64,000 bases of DNA from NCBI RefSeq assembly GCF_000972845.2, contig NC_040021.1, forward strand, positions 6,367,291 to 6,431,290, read 5' to 3'. Of this stretch, positions 1-13,200 are shown in pieces. Position 1 is the stretch's first letter; each line of letters starts with the position of its first letter. This DNA comes from Larimichthys crocea. Taxonomy: Eukaryota; Chordata; Actinopteri; Sciaenidae. The position numbers were made by a program, and so were the translations under genes. The notes beneath the pieces were generated by a model that ran no database searches, had not been told where the DNA came from, and worked only from the letters and a program-made list of their open reading frames with translations.

Positions 1-914
1 AACAAGACCAGACAAGAAGGAAATAATCTATACTGGCTCCGTTTTGTTGCTTCTCGTGTCACCCTCGCTTGGAATTAACATATCTTTAAACTGACATCTA
101 TATATGCAGCTTTGACTTATGGATGTCACTGCTGCTAGTGAAACTTAGTTTTCAGATGAAGAGCCCCCAAAAGAATAGGGATCAAAATAATGAGACCCAA
201 AGCTACAAGGTGACCACAAAGAGAGGACATTTTATTAATCTAATGAGACGGAAATCAGTTAAAAGGAAATTAGAACAAACAACCATTTTAGCAGCAGAAA
301 CTAAAAGAGCAAAAACTATATTAATCGATAACAGCAAAGCAGCTTTGAGAAATATCATTTCTAAACCTTTCACAGAGCCTTTAGTATCTCTGCGGGAGAG
401 AGGAAAAACCTCGATTCAATCAATGCAACCAATAAATGAACATCTGTATCTGTCAGGGTCGGGAGGGTCGAGCTCTTTTTGGCAACACACACACACACAT
501 ATCGATTTGTTTGTGGACTCCATGTGAGTGTGTGTGTGTGTGTGCATGTTTCCTGCCAGCTCACGTCCCACACTAATCTGAGCTGATGGTTGCCATGGTT
601 CTAGCTCCCACCTCCTTCACAGCAGTATTAATTCAATAGATTTAGATACAGGCTGTGCAGCACCCACAGACTCAGGAGGCAAAATAACAGACCCTGACAA
701 TGTTTCAAACAATGGGACTCGAGACCTAAAAGTAGAAAATGTGGTGTGATATCAAAGTAAAAGTCTCTGCATGGTCAAACTCAAAATTATTTTAATGCAC
801 CGCATTGTACTGTGAGACTTTTTTTCTGCATTAGAAAGCATTCACTACATCTCCTGCATCCAACAGTGATGAGAAAATTCTGTTTCTAATGTGTAATTTC
901 AATCACGCTGTACC

Positions 915-1330
915 AACCAGCAACCTCTCAATGTGGAAGTGCCAAAAACTGCAGTTCCTCAAACGTCCACTTGAGGCTGGCTACAGAACGAGTCAGTCTC
1001 CATAAGTCCCCATGTTCAAATCCAACCTCACAGCAGAAATAAACATGTTTACAGCCTGGTGCAAAAAACAGTTTTGGTCTCTATAGTTAATTTCTCCATT
1101 CATGACAACTGTACAGAGGGTGAATTTTCATAGAACTCACTTATTCAAATTATATTAAAGCTTAAAGTTATGCAGAATTAAAAGTGTGGACACTTTGATT
1201 GACAGATAAGTTCCTTTACAGGTGGCTTATTTGAACACTCAGGCATCATTCAGCCTCAAGTGGACGTTTGAGGAGCTGCAGTTTTTGGTACTTTCTCGTT
1301 GGCTTCATTTCATAGCGGTTGCCGCTTGAA
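915..1330 (+). repeat. Foldback copy of an unnamed dispersed element (family A)
   Basis: Both ends carry the same motif in opposite orientation. TCCTCAAACGTCCACTTGAG lies near 957-976, and its near-exact reverse complement lies near 1253-1277. The interior (985-1160) contains the signature CAGTCTCCATAAGTCCCCAT followed by a segment with AAATAAACATGTTTACAGCC. That interior recurs in both orientations elsewhere in the window, so this is an interspersed element with long inverted ends. No coding capacity is seen. Confidence 0.75.
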
Positions 1331-1369
1331 CTAAACTCCAACTAAACTATATAAGGCTTTGATTTACAT

Positions 1370-1705
1370 ATTGCACAGTTCACTGTTACTTGGTTTTTAA
1401 TCTACTGTTACTGGTTCTATTCATTCATTTATTTATTTATTTCAAAAACTAAACTATCTCATATCTCACTGTTACCTCACTGCTACTTGTGTTTTATTTT
1501 TTACTGTTACTGGTTCTATTTAACTGCTACTTATACATGTGTACATAGTGTGTATATATTGTTTAAAATAGGATATTCTATAGGGTATATTGTTAAAGTT
1601 TTGTTTCTTACTACTGTTTTCTTGCTATCACTTAACGTTTGGGAGTTGCGATAACAAAAACAATTTCCCTACGGGGATTAATAAAGTACTTCTGATTCTG
1701 ATTAG
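1370..1705 (+). mobile_element. 3' end of a non-LTR retrotransposon (L2-like tail)
   Basis: AT-rich sequence ends in ATTTCCCTACGGGGATTAAT followed by AAAGTACTTCTGATTCTGAT. This is the usual teleost L2-type 3' terminus, where a conserved end is followed by a short direct tail repeat. No reverse transcriptase sequence is left, so it is a 5'-truncated dead copy. The clade is inferred from the tail alone. Confidence 0.55.
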
Positions 1706-4700
1706 ATTCACTACCATCTCCTGTGACAGTAATGAGAAAATGCTGTTTTTAATTAGTAATTTCACTCGTCTGTACAGATGGAAATGTTTTTTTTGCTAAA
1801 TCTAGCACAGGTTTTTCCTCTCCTCTTCCAGCAGGTGTAAAAGTTCAAAGAGACATTGTGGGAGGCCTTTTTTTGTTTCATATTTAGTGTGAGATGTTCC
1901 TTTATGTGTTGGCACTGCACTGCAAATCAGATCCACGGGCTTTCTAGTTTGTATATGTGGGAGGTGTCAAAAAATAAAAAAATAAAAAATGCACTGACTG
2001 GACTGGTCTACAATAACACACTTTGACTTCATCGACCATGAGGTATGAAGCTGTTCTTGTGAAATCTTACACTGCAAATTATTATTAGCTCAAGGCTCGA
2101 ACATACAAATATCTTTTTATGCTTTATTTTTTTCTACTGAGGATAAAATATGATAAACAAGACCTCGCTGTACAGATGATATCCTACACAGAAACACAGA
2201 TTAAAGAGGGAAAATGTGACTAAAACTGCTGAATAAGCAAACTATGGTCAAAGGTGCATGTAGTGATTTATACAGCAGCTAATTAGCACAGACACTAATT
2301 AAAGCACATCCAACAAAAAGGCAAAGTACCCGAGTCTTTAGGATTGCCATATTTAGGATATGTGTTGATCAGTTTGTGTCGCAGGGAGTTAAAGATCTAT
2401 CTTAAAGCAGCTTTAATGTGAAAACTGTTCATAAAGTAAAGCACGGCGCAGCGTTAAATGTCACAGCGAAGTGAATGAGGGGCCGAGCTGGCTAAGTAGT
2501 CCATACCAGCGGTGTTTTAAATACCCCACGACTCGCCTTTGGGCTTCGGGGAGGTGATTACTGATAGCAGAAAGCATCAATGTTGGCGCACTGCTGCAGC
2601 TTTCCGGGGTGGTTGTGTGATGGAGGAAACACAGCTTGTTGTTTCAGGCTACAGACAGGGAAATTCAATACGACCACGGGATGACCGAAGACTTGTCACC
2701 TCTTTAAAATCAAGTAAATATACCTCTTTCTTTTCAGCTGCTTTGAATTCTGGTGGCCTAGTGAAACCAGCAGGGCTTACCGTTGGTAAGTGGCACGCTA
2801 TATCTATCTACATGTGTGTGAGCATGGCTTTTTTTTTAGGCTTATGAAAGTGCTAACAGGTGGTTGTTTAATGCCAAAATGTTCTATAAATGACCCATTA
2901 AATGAAATGGTTTGTTTATCAGAATTAAAAATCATCAAGAGCAGCAATAAGACACTAAAACGCTACAATCAAAGTCAAGGAATGCTACATATTCATGTTC
3001 ACTTGTATGTTTTTCTCACTTTGATAGTGTAGCTTCAGCACCAGAAGTGGTCAGAGTTGCACTGGGATCAAAACTCTACATAGGCTGGATGCCATTGAGA
3101 CATCTGAGCAGTGTGAAGCGATGGGAAGAAGAGCAGAAAGGATGATAATGCCAACATCGTTCTAAATAAATACAACCACAGGAGACGTCGGGTTTAATGT
3201 CGAGAATGGATATAAAAATAAAATTCTCTCATAAAAATCCAATCGCTGTGATCAGATCTCAAACAACTAATGAACCGGCCATGTGTACGCACAGCCAAGA
3301 CACTTTCCTGAAGACATTTTCTGTCTCTCTCTCTGCACCCCTGACTTGATCCCAAGCCAGAGAATCTGGTGAATCTGAAGCAAAGTGATCCTCGCAGCAG
3401 CAGTGTGACCATCTGCTAGACAGCTAAAGACCAGCATCAGTACTATGTATAGGGCCCCTTGGCCTGCAGCGGGAGGAGGCAAATGAGGGGTTGGGTGGCT
3501 GTTTTACCCAGCTTACCAAGTGTAGAGCGGGAACTTGACCCTGCCCTCTCTCCCTACCCGACCCCACCCATCCTCACAAGCTCCCCGATATTCCTCCGGA
3601 TCCTGCAGGCCTGACAGTTCAACCACTGAAGCAAACAAAAGTGTGTTTGTCTCTCTGGTTAGAGCTTCAGTTGAGTGACTACTGGCACGGTTTGGATGTG
3701 TCTGCACATTTCCCCCCCAAAGTTCCTTCTCTCTCTCTCGTCTTTTTTCTATCCTCTGTTTGGTCCACCAAGCAGCAGATAGCTAAGGCTCAGTGAGCCT
3801 TAACAGACAGCAACAGGTGTGTGTGCATGTATATGTGAGTGAATGTGTGTGTGTGTGTGTGTGCGCGCACAAGCCCGATGCATCCACCAACCCGAAACCC
3901 GAGAGCTACAGATGCTCCGGCGTGCCAAATAAACTCCCACAACTCACCCAACGCTGCCACCAATGTGAACTTGAGAAAAGGTGAATCTGTTCAATCCCTC
4001 AGCGCTGCTATTTTGACACACAGGCTTTGCACATGCTCAGTGGAGATCAACAGGCACTCAGACTTTGAGAAAAAAAAAAAAAAAATAGATGAAGACGGAG
4101 GGGGGGTTTAAAAACTGAAGGGAATTAAGAAACTTGCAGCATGTTTGTTTCCTTGTTCACACTGTCTCGATCTAAATTGCTCTCACTGCTCAGGCATCGT
4201 GTTTCTCATAAATGTCAGGCTTGGTGCTAAGTACAGGTTAAGCTGCATGTTTTACTAAAGCTTAGGTAACAACATGGAGACCAAAGTAGATACAGTGTAG
4301 ATGTGTGTGAGAACTACACCCAGATAAGCCGGATAAAGGCCGACGTTGGTGCCTATCAGAGCAAGAGAGAATCAGATCGATAGATAGATGCTTTATTCAC
4401 CCCCATAGGGAAATAAAAAGGCACTGTTTTTGGTGAAAGTATCAGAGCTAACACAGAGCTGAAGAATTTCTTTCAACCGTGAGCACCTGACTATAAATAA
4501 TTAAGCCGTCATTCACAATGTTCCAACCTTACGGTAAATTTTTAAAACGTTGGAGAGCCGGAGGAAACGGGAGAAAGTGACACAGTGAAAAAATTATTAA
4601 AGGCAACAGTGCCGTGGACTGAAACACATGAGGGCGGAAACAGGAAGAGAGACAGAGAGAGTGGAGGAATTGGCTTTTTAACTCCACAGTCACAGTTTCA

Positions 4701-5009
4701 GTATTTCTGGTTTGTGTCCAAACCAAAGCGGGTTTGGCCCCACTTTGGGCGCTGCTCCGTGTATTAATCCGACCTGATACAAAGTCAATACACCCAGCTA
4801 CTGCAGCTACAACCCAAACAGAAACAGGGACACAACAGATCTCTATTTATATGCTGGGTAAATTCGTGGTGATGATGGATGGTCTGACTGGTTCCATAAT
4901 TAGCTCAAAAATCTCTGAGGTTAAACATATAGTTCAGTTATGTACAAATTATAACCATACTGGTCTATCAAGCCATGTGACTGCAAGTAGGGTTGTGCAA
5001 CATGAGGAT

Positions 5010-5152
5010 ATATAATCCATGCATCCATTTTCTGTAACCGCTTATCCTCATCAGGGGTCGTGTGGGGCTGGAGGCTATCCCAGCTTGACTTTGGGTACAA
5101 CTCACCAGTTCATCACAGGGCACATAGAGACAAACAATCAGGACATATAATC
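5010..5152 (+). mobile_element. Short interspersed teleost repeat with probable target-site duplication
   Basis: It contains the widespread fish motif CATCCATTTTCTGTAACCGC followed by TTATCCTCATCAGGG and a GGGCTGGAGGCTATCCCAGC block. The flanks GGATATATAATC (left) and GGACATATAATC (right) look like an imperfect target-site duplication. A diverged short copy is at 17585-17678. The element type is not certain. Confidence 0.6.
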
Positions 5153-6949
5153 ATATAACTACATAAAAATGTCAATTGGTTCATATATCGCTCATTGATT
5201 TTGTTGTGTTCGTTGTGTGGGAAATTTGCAAACACAAACAAACATGGAGGTGAGTGAACGTGACAACCAGCCACGACAAAACGGGGATCTCAAACCTCAA
5301 AGAGAGGCTACTTCTGTCGCATGGAAGATGGTAGTTTGGGTATGAAAACTCAGAAAACTGTAACATTATTTTTGCAAATTATGATGCAGACCGGCCCACA
5401 ACAAACTCGAACACTACAAACTTCTTTAACCTAAGCAAACAGTATGGACAGAGTCTACAAATAAGAGCCACGTAAGTACATTTGAGTGTTCAAAACACGC
5501 AAAACTCAGGCAGATGCAAGAAGCTTTGGCCTTGGGCACTTCATACCGGAAACAATCATAAGGATGGAAGGAGATAACAGCTGCCACTTCAACTTACGTC
5601 ATCTGCAACGACTTAAAGACTAAAGTGTAAAAAGAAAAAGGCCTTTCCATGTGGCTATTTTATATAAACCATTTAAGATAAGATTTACCTCATTGTCCCA
5701 GAGGGGAAATTTGGCTTGGGCAAGTCGCAATCAACTTAAGTACAATATGTAGCCAACTAAACAGTACAAAAGGTGCACCGAAGACACAATAATGAAATAC
5801 ATCCAACAAAAACTAGGAAAGATATGTAAAATGCTGCACATGCCTCATGAGATAAACGATATTTAACTATCATAGCGCACAGGTTTCATAGCTCATGAAT
5901 CCACATCAGGCTTCAGGATAACGCTCTTTGTCTTACAGTGACAGACAACACTGCTGTAACTTAAGTCTTTGCAAATGTCATAAATAGGAACTGTTCCGCT
6001 TGTCTCCTCAGTGGTTGTTACACAAGGTCAGAAAGCTAAAAGTTAAAGGTGGCTGGGTGTAAGTGAAATGAAAGGGTTCAGTAAATGTGGTCAGCGAATA
6101 AATGCCATGGAGGCAGATGACCTCACAAGTGAAAGAAATGCATTTTTCTGGGCACAGACAGAAATATTCAGCTCTTAAGAGAAGATGTCACTATCCAGTG
6201 ATAAAAAGTGTTGGTGGATGTGGAAAAGAAATGAAGAGTAATAAAATAAATAAATAAAACGCCACTTTTCATTTGAGCCCATGGCAAAACATTCCCTCAG
6301 CTATATGTTTAAGCAGCAGTATCACTTACACTGCACTGTGTGGCCAGCCATTTTATACAAAACGCCACGCTGCCCCCCCCATCCTAACTGATTAATGAGA
6401 TGTTTAAGTGAATGAGACGGAGATCTACGTCTCTTAACCAAACAGCCATTCAGCTCTGGAGTACAAACAAAATGAAGCTGCAGTGTGTGACGCCTCAGCA
6501 GGAAATGTCAGGACCACTCTGTGTAAAATATTAATTTTGTATAATCTTAGATGAACAAACCGCTTTGGAGAGCACTCCTATGCCTTATTACAGATAATGA
6601 CATTAATGTGCGTTTTTCCCGGATGCAGTTGAGACGCATTAAGGGCTGCTCAGATAGAGAACAATAGACATGAGCAGCCTTGTCGCAGTCAGTTGTTTTA
6701 TTGCAGGATAGATTTAGTAAAAAGTTGGCAGATGTCTACTCGCCTCAAGTTCTGGCAAGACAAATGTCCTCTAAGCACAGTTTGTTCAAGGACACACATG
6801 CCAGTCATTAGACGATTTCATAAACTGGAAGCATGAGACCAGTAGTCGACAATACATGTCTTAAAATGATGTCTTGGTTTTACTTTAAAAACATGATTAT
6901 TTGCTGCCATTTGTGGAAAATTATATCATATCTTGAGCAAGTGTCTGGG

Positions 6950-7150
6950 AAATTAAGTCAGTCTCCATAAGTCCCCATGTCCAAATGTCCAACTTCACAG
7001 CAGAAATAAACATGTTTACAGCCTGGTACAAAAAACTGTTTTGGTCTCTATAGATAATTTTCTCGTTCATGACAACTGTACTGAGGGTGAATTTATATAC
7101 AACTCACCTGTTCAAATTATATTAAAGCTTCTTCAATACAAGCTGCTTCT
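6950..7150 (+). repeat. Family A element, partial copy
   Basis: It shows the family signature CAGTCTCCATAAGTCCCCAT and the AAATAAACATGTTTACAGCC segment, then the block ending TTCAAATTATATTAAAGCTT. Both inverted ends are missing, so it is a fragment in the same orientation as the copy at 915-1330. Confidence 0.75.
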
Positions 7151-8459
7151 TTCTGACCTCAGGAGATTCATCACTGAAGGTTCATTTAAACATTATGCTA
7201 TCACTGTCACACATCGTGTGCATGCATTTATGCGTATACACAATATGTGTAGGTGTGGTCTCGTCTGAGACAACATCATGGGTCAGAATGAGTAATATGC
7301 TGCACATCTGAGTATTAAAAGAAAACAAAAAAAAATGAAATCAAATTCTGCAGTCAAGCAAGTTTTGCCCCACGGTACTCGGCCATGGATCACAGACTTC
7401 AAGATTTATATGGTGGTCCTATAACAAATTGGATTTTCTTGGCTTAGTTTGTATGCATATTGCTTTAGAGCAGCTTCAAATAAAAGAGGCTTCCATGCGT
7501 GCAAGGCCGAGGTGTCCACCTCAGCAGAAGTGCTGAGAAATGAGGGGCCTCCGGTCAGGGACTCTCTAAAGTCCATCATCCTGCCTGATGAGACAAGATG
7601 AGATGTGTGTGTGTGGCTGTGAGGTAAAAAACTGAGCAGAAACCTAAAGAAGTGATCAGGTCAGCCGAGGATACTCATCTGAACCTAACTTACTGTATAC
7701 CTTATTTTCTCTCTCTATGCTCTCAACTCCTGACCCACGACTACAGTTGTCTTACCCTCCATGCTGCCAGTCTCAAATTTGATGCAAACTTTAGATGGTT
7801 TCACCTCTAATGCCACAAAAGCCTCACAAGACAGCAACATGATAAGGCGAGTTTTTTCTCCAGAATAGATTTCACAGAGGTCAAACTTTTATTCCTCAGA
7901 CACACTGAATAGCTACGGGTCAATAGAGAATGTGACACAAGATAAATTCAACGGGCATTTAAGTGTTTCACAATACATCAGTAGCGGCCTGCGACAAGGT
8001 AAACCTCCCTTCCTACAAGTGCTCGAAATGGTTTCCATATCCATCAAGCTACGAGATGTCATATCTAGACTGCAGCTGCCACGGTTCGGTGCACTCTGCA
8101 AATAGAAAATGGTGTTTCTAGGATGTCGGTAGGCCACCGAAAAAAATAAACACAGGTGACTTATTAACAAAACGACAAATTAAATCATGTTTCTCTGAAG
8201 TGAAACACCCTTAAGTTGTATCTTGTCAGAAAATAAGTTAAACAGGATCACCAATTTAAAAAATTGATTATTTTTGGCAATAATTAAAAAAAAAAAAAAG
8301 GTTTGGAAGTGCTTGATACGGACGATGTAATTTAACACAGCATGAAACTGAGTTTTCAACTCTTGTACCATTTAGACTTCTACATGTACAGTGTAATTAA
8401 AATATACAGCTTTCAGTATCATAAAACCAAAATACACTACACAAAAAAAAAAATACACC

Positions 8460-8965
8460 ACTGGCAGTATAAAGAATGGACAGTATGTGTGATATCACCC
8501 AAGGGTGATGTTTTGAAGCTCAAAATCTGTTGCACTGCCCGCCACCATGTTGGCAGTCCTGCCTCTGTGGCACCTCCTGGCTAGAAATCGGCAAAGACGT
8601 GAATCATTGGCAGACCTGAGGCAGGCTGAATGAAGCCTGGCTGCTCACACCTGTCAATCAAAGCGGCCATGCTGTTTAATTATGCATAACTTTAAGCCTT
8701 AATATCATTTGAACAGGCGAGTTCTATAAAAATAATAATAAATTCACCCTCAGTACAGTTGTCATGAATGGGGAAATTAGCTCCAGAGACCAAAACTGTT
8801 TTTTGAACCATGTTTATTTCTGTTGTTGTGAAGTTGGACTTCTTAACATGGGGACTTATGGAGACTGACTCGTTCTGTATCCAGCCTCAAGTGGACGTTT
8901 GAGGAACTGCAGCTTTTGTCACTTCTGTCTTGGCTTCACGTCACAGCCATGGAGATTGCCACTTC
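8460..8965 (-). repeat. Family A element, near full-length, inverted
   Basis: This is the reverse-complement orientation of the family. It begins with CAGTATAAAGAATGGACAG, runs through a block containing CCATGTTGGCAGTCCTGCCT, then the shared core (AACATGGGGACTTATGGAGA) and ends with GTGGACGTTTGAGGAACTGC. With the copies at 14480-14950 and 36855-37315 it defines a unit of about 450-500 bp. Confidence 0.75.
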
Positions 8966-9811
8966 CAATACACCTCAATTAGCTAAAAATTGGTACAGCT
9001 TTGGTTTGGTTTGCTCTTAGTGCAAACTTTGTGTTTCAGAGCTGACAGTCCATTGACCATGTTCTTAGTCACTGTGTCACTTTTCTTTGGATAACTAGAA
9101 AGGGGCTACATATAGTAAAGGAAAAAAATGAGCGAAGCTCTCAAAGCTAAATAAATTGCATCTTATCTGCTCTACGCATCTGCTTGATCATTAAAATGAG
9201 GAGTGGTGTAGTGTTGCCTGGACGGATGAGTATACTCCGATATCATGCCCTCAATTTTTCTTTTTTTAAGCAGCCCGCCCAGCAGGGGATAAATGCCCTG
9301 TGTTATTAACAGTGACATGTAAGACTACTCTTGCATATTTAGCTCACCCAAAAATGGACCAGTAGTATTTGCACATTATCAACTTCTGTCTCATGTCCCA
9401 AGGATCATTATGAAATTAACATTAGCCTTAGAAGGGGCACAGATTTGACATTAAATACTGACCAGACTGCATAATTATGCATTTAGTGTGAAGTATTCCT
9501 CATTTCTTGATCCACCCACTCATGAAAAATGGACAACTATGCCTGTACCTGTATATACCCTCCACAGACCAAACCAACTGCCTACATAGCAAGGTGTTTG
9601 CTATCAGCAAACCCAAAGCCTGTGAAAAAAACTTGGCTTCAAATCTTAAAGTGGTTATAGTCGATATTCTTATAATAACAAAGTATGAAATGTCGACAGA
9701 CAGCAGACAGACACGGCTCTCGGCCAGCTGGTGAACATAGTGGAGTGTTTAACAGATTCAGATATTTTCCTCAGAGGTTAGGTTTCACTTCAAAGCCACA
9801 GGTGTTGCCAT

Positions 9812-10104
9812 TTGCTCAGGACCTGCTACCGGGTTAGTAAAGTTGATCAGCAGTGTCTAAACTCATGTGACAGAGCCTTCTCTGCAGCTGCCCCCTCCCT
9901 CTGGAACTCTCTCCCCAAAAACATCCGTGACTATACTGACTTGCCCAACTTCAAATCTCTGACAAAAACACACCTTTTTAAAATCGCTTTTAATGTTTAA
10001 TGTCTAATGTGTTTTTAGTGTACTATCTTATATTGTTTTGATGATTTGATGTTCTTCTTTGTAAAGTGTCTCTGAGTACCTTGAAAAGCGCTTTTAAATA
10101 AAAT

Positions 10105-10105
<1 letters not shown>
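9812..10105 (+). mobile_element. 5'-truncated LINE: C-terminal end of ORF2 and 3' UTR
   Basis: A 62-codon frame (9812-10000) encodes the terminal peptide common in fish L2/CR1/Rex-type reverse-transcriptase ORFs. Its key run is RAFSAAAPSLWNSLPKNIRD, then FKSLTKTHLF before the stop. The 3' UTR ends with ACCTTGAAAAGCGCTTTTAA and AATAAAATG, and then passes into a long ATT repeat. No upstream reverse transcriptase is present, so the copy was truncated on insertion and is inactive. The exact clade cannot be set from this short piece. Confidence 0.8.
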
Positions 10106-10183
<78 letters not shown>

Positions 10184-10210
10184 CATCATCATCATCATCA
10201 TCATTATTAT
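10106..10210 (+). repeat. (ATT)n/(ATC)n microsatellite
   Basis: About 75 bases of near-perfect ATT units, followed by several ATC units, directly abut the LINE 3' end. This is consistent with expansion of the element's own 3' tail. Confidence 0.95.
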
Positions 10211-13200
10211 GTGACACAGATACAGTAAGTAGTCTTTTTAAAGAAAAAAATCTCTGGCACCGCAGACTTCAAACTATCAAAAAGAGCCTGAAGGGGGAAA
10301 AGAAAAGTTTCATATTTGGTTGAAAATAATGTGTTCTTCTAAGATCCCATTACACAAAGTAAGAACCTGATTGAGAAAAGACATTATGAGGTCTTCTGAG
10401 GTGGCTTAATAAAGGCTACAAACAATGCTAAGTGGTCCCTTCTGACTACAGAGCTGACAAATTGAACCATGTTGGCATTAAATGAAAATGAACTGAGCTG
10501 ACCTGAGGGACATTCACAACGGTAAGAGGCTCACCGTCTGCACCTTTTTCACTCCTCAGCTGATAAATGAAGGTAATTATTTGGGTTGAGAGTCCGTTCA
10601 CGCTGCGGCGGCTGCTGCTTCTCATACTGCTAACTCTGCTCGGACAGCCACAGAAAACATACTGCACTCTCGCTCCCTCTCAAACTGAAATATCAATATG
10701 AAGTTAATTTGTACTTTTTGTAATGGTATGAAACTTGATGCACACAGCATGTAATGATATTGTTGAGTAAGTGCATTTAGAGCCAATAATTCAAATGAGG
10801 TATTGATTTCAAATGTGTAATGTTTAAGTTAATTTGAAGAAACATAATTTATAGGGCAAGGAGAAAAAGTAAGTATATACCTAAATGCTGGAGGGTAATA
10901 CATTATTTTGAAGTTAATGAGTTTTAACCTATCGATATGGAGTATTTTAGGAAGGAACACTTACATAAGGTGAGGACAAACCTGAGGCCACACTCCGGCT
11001 GAAATGACAAAGAGCCTCGTCTCACCCCTTTTATAATTTATGGGTGTTTCATGAGGTTTACAACGCCAGTTCAAGGTTGAAGACATAGAATAATGCAACA
11101 ATAAGAAGGCCTACTTCTGCTGAAAACAATGGAGCACTGAACAACAGAGACCTGCTCTCCATGCAAGAGAGGCCAGAGAAGAATTCAAACTATCTAAACA
11201 AATGATATCAGCTTAAATGATCAATCAGTCTATTATTTAACTAAACAGAGTCCCACCACTCAAACCAAATCACATCTCATTCACAAATTAAACGCATTAA
11301 AGGGCGAGTCAGCGACGTAAGGTGCCACCACCTTTACATCAAGGTTGTGTAAGTGATGGAGATGGCAACAGTCTCGCTGTCCTTCGGTTCCGATGACTGA
11401 AGGGAGCCGAAGCTGCCAAAGAACGCTGTTGCTTCGCCATCGCAGCTTGCTCAATCAATACAGAGGAAATCCTTCCCTTTCAATTTATATCAAGCTGCAA
11501 TCAAGCCGAGGGAGGTTCACCTGAGGCCGCAGGAGAACGCCGCCTCTCTCACTCACCCACTCTCTCTCTCTCTCTTTCCAACTTAACATTGAAGAGGCAA
11601 TCAACTAGTGCAATATAGTAATAGCTGCATGCTGCACTAGAATGATGAGTCGATCACTCCGAGATGGTATAGATTTTTTTTTCACTTAGAAATTGCGAGT
11701 TCATGGTGATTCCTCCAGGTTTGCCCTCCAAAGAGTGGGTCATTTGGCTGAATGTATAATGGGTGGTGCTCTACCCTGTCTAAAAGATGTTATAATCATT
11801 ATTATCTATTTACTACTACTTTTATTTATTTTTTACTGCCATACTTTTACTTTTGAGTATATAAATCAACTCTGTGATTTACAGTTTACAGAGTCTCAAC
11901 CATTCAATGCTTTTAAAATGTGACCAATTAAACCCTTTAAATTTTAATCAACATTAAAACCTATTTTTAAAGAACAATCTGAATCTCTAATCACATCTGT
12001 CAGTGTCAAGCACACCAGAAATCTTCCGGGTTGTACCACATTAATTTGTTTAATACATTTGTAGATTTATTGCAGCACTTGCTGTGCTCCAGTTGAAAGC
12101 TCAGTGACACTGTCCATTACTTTGACATATTAAGCTTTACAAAATGCCGTATATTAATTTGTGGTATCAAGTATTTAATTTCTAAATGCTACTTTATCCC
12201 TATAAAATATGGTGTTAAAGTGTCATTGGTCTTCTGCTGCCCTGACTCAAGCACCCTGCCGCTGGTGTGGTTTTGGTGCCAGGGGGGCAGAGCTGTATGT
12301 GCTGTGGAAGCATCATCTTTAAAAAGGCTAAATTTAAACCCCCAGAGTCCTCGCCTTGGTATGCAGAAGGCTTCCAGAACAACATAAACTCCAAATAAGC
12401 CCAGAGGCGCTACTGAAGCCACGATCACCTGGTTTTAAGAGGTGTTAAGCAGCTCACCTGGACAGCTATGTTTAAATTAAGCCATAGTCTTGTCAGGTAC
12501 AGATCTCACATTACTAAAAAGTTCAGTAAAAAAAAAAAAGAAAAAAGTCTTGACCTTTAACCAAACTCCACTTCGTAACCGTAGCTCAGCCTGGTAACCT
12601 CATCCTCGCACATCACAAAAATTTTACCGCACGAAATTCTGCGTAATTTAAGAAACGATGTGTTTTCGATTTCAAGATAAGCAGGCTTCTCGTTTCTACC
12701 TGGCGACATTTTGTCTGCTGGAATAACGACCGTCTCTGGCAGACTGTATCAGCTGTAACTAGGTAATTAAGATAACATTAGAATGAAATGAAAACAGCCT
12801 TTTCAACACTTACACCATAGGATTAGCTCTATTAGTTGGTTTATAAGGCTGTTTCCAGCTAATTCTACTCAACATCCACAACAACGCATATAAAGAAGGA
12901 AGGAAAGGCTAAATCCTACTCCCTCATACGTCCATATGTACAAACTGATGTCATTTTTACATGGAAAATTATGTGAATTACAGATCTACAAGACACAGAC
13001 AGAGAAATATAACCATTACTGGTAATATAGTACCATTATGTAATAATCTAACCCAATTAATCAATGAAAAAGCTTAAAATCCAAAAGCCTGACTAGTCTT
13101 GGAGCAGTCATTTCTAGTTAGGCATTCCCCTGGGCACAAGGTACAATGTACTCCAGCATCACTTCAGTTAATATTTCTTAATGTCATTGTTTCACACAGC

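Noticed and set aside
370..573. Overlapping ORFs on both strands near 123-573
   Set aside because: They read through CA/TG repeats and low-complexity sequence, with no splice structure or homology.
10023..10217. Minus-strand ORF with long poly-Asn and poly-Asp
   Set aside because: It is the translation of the ATT/ATC microsatellite behind the LINE tail. It is also not a CRISPR array, since the units are 3 bp.
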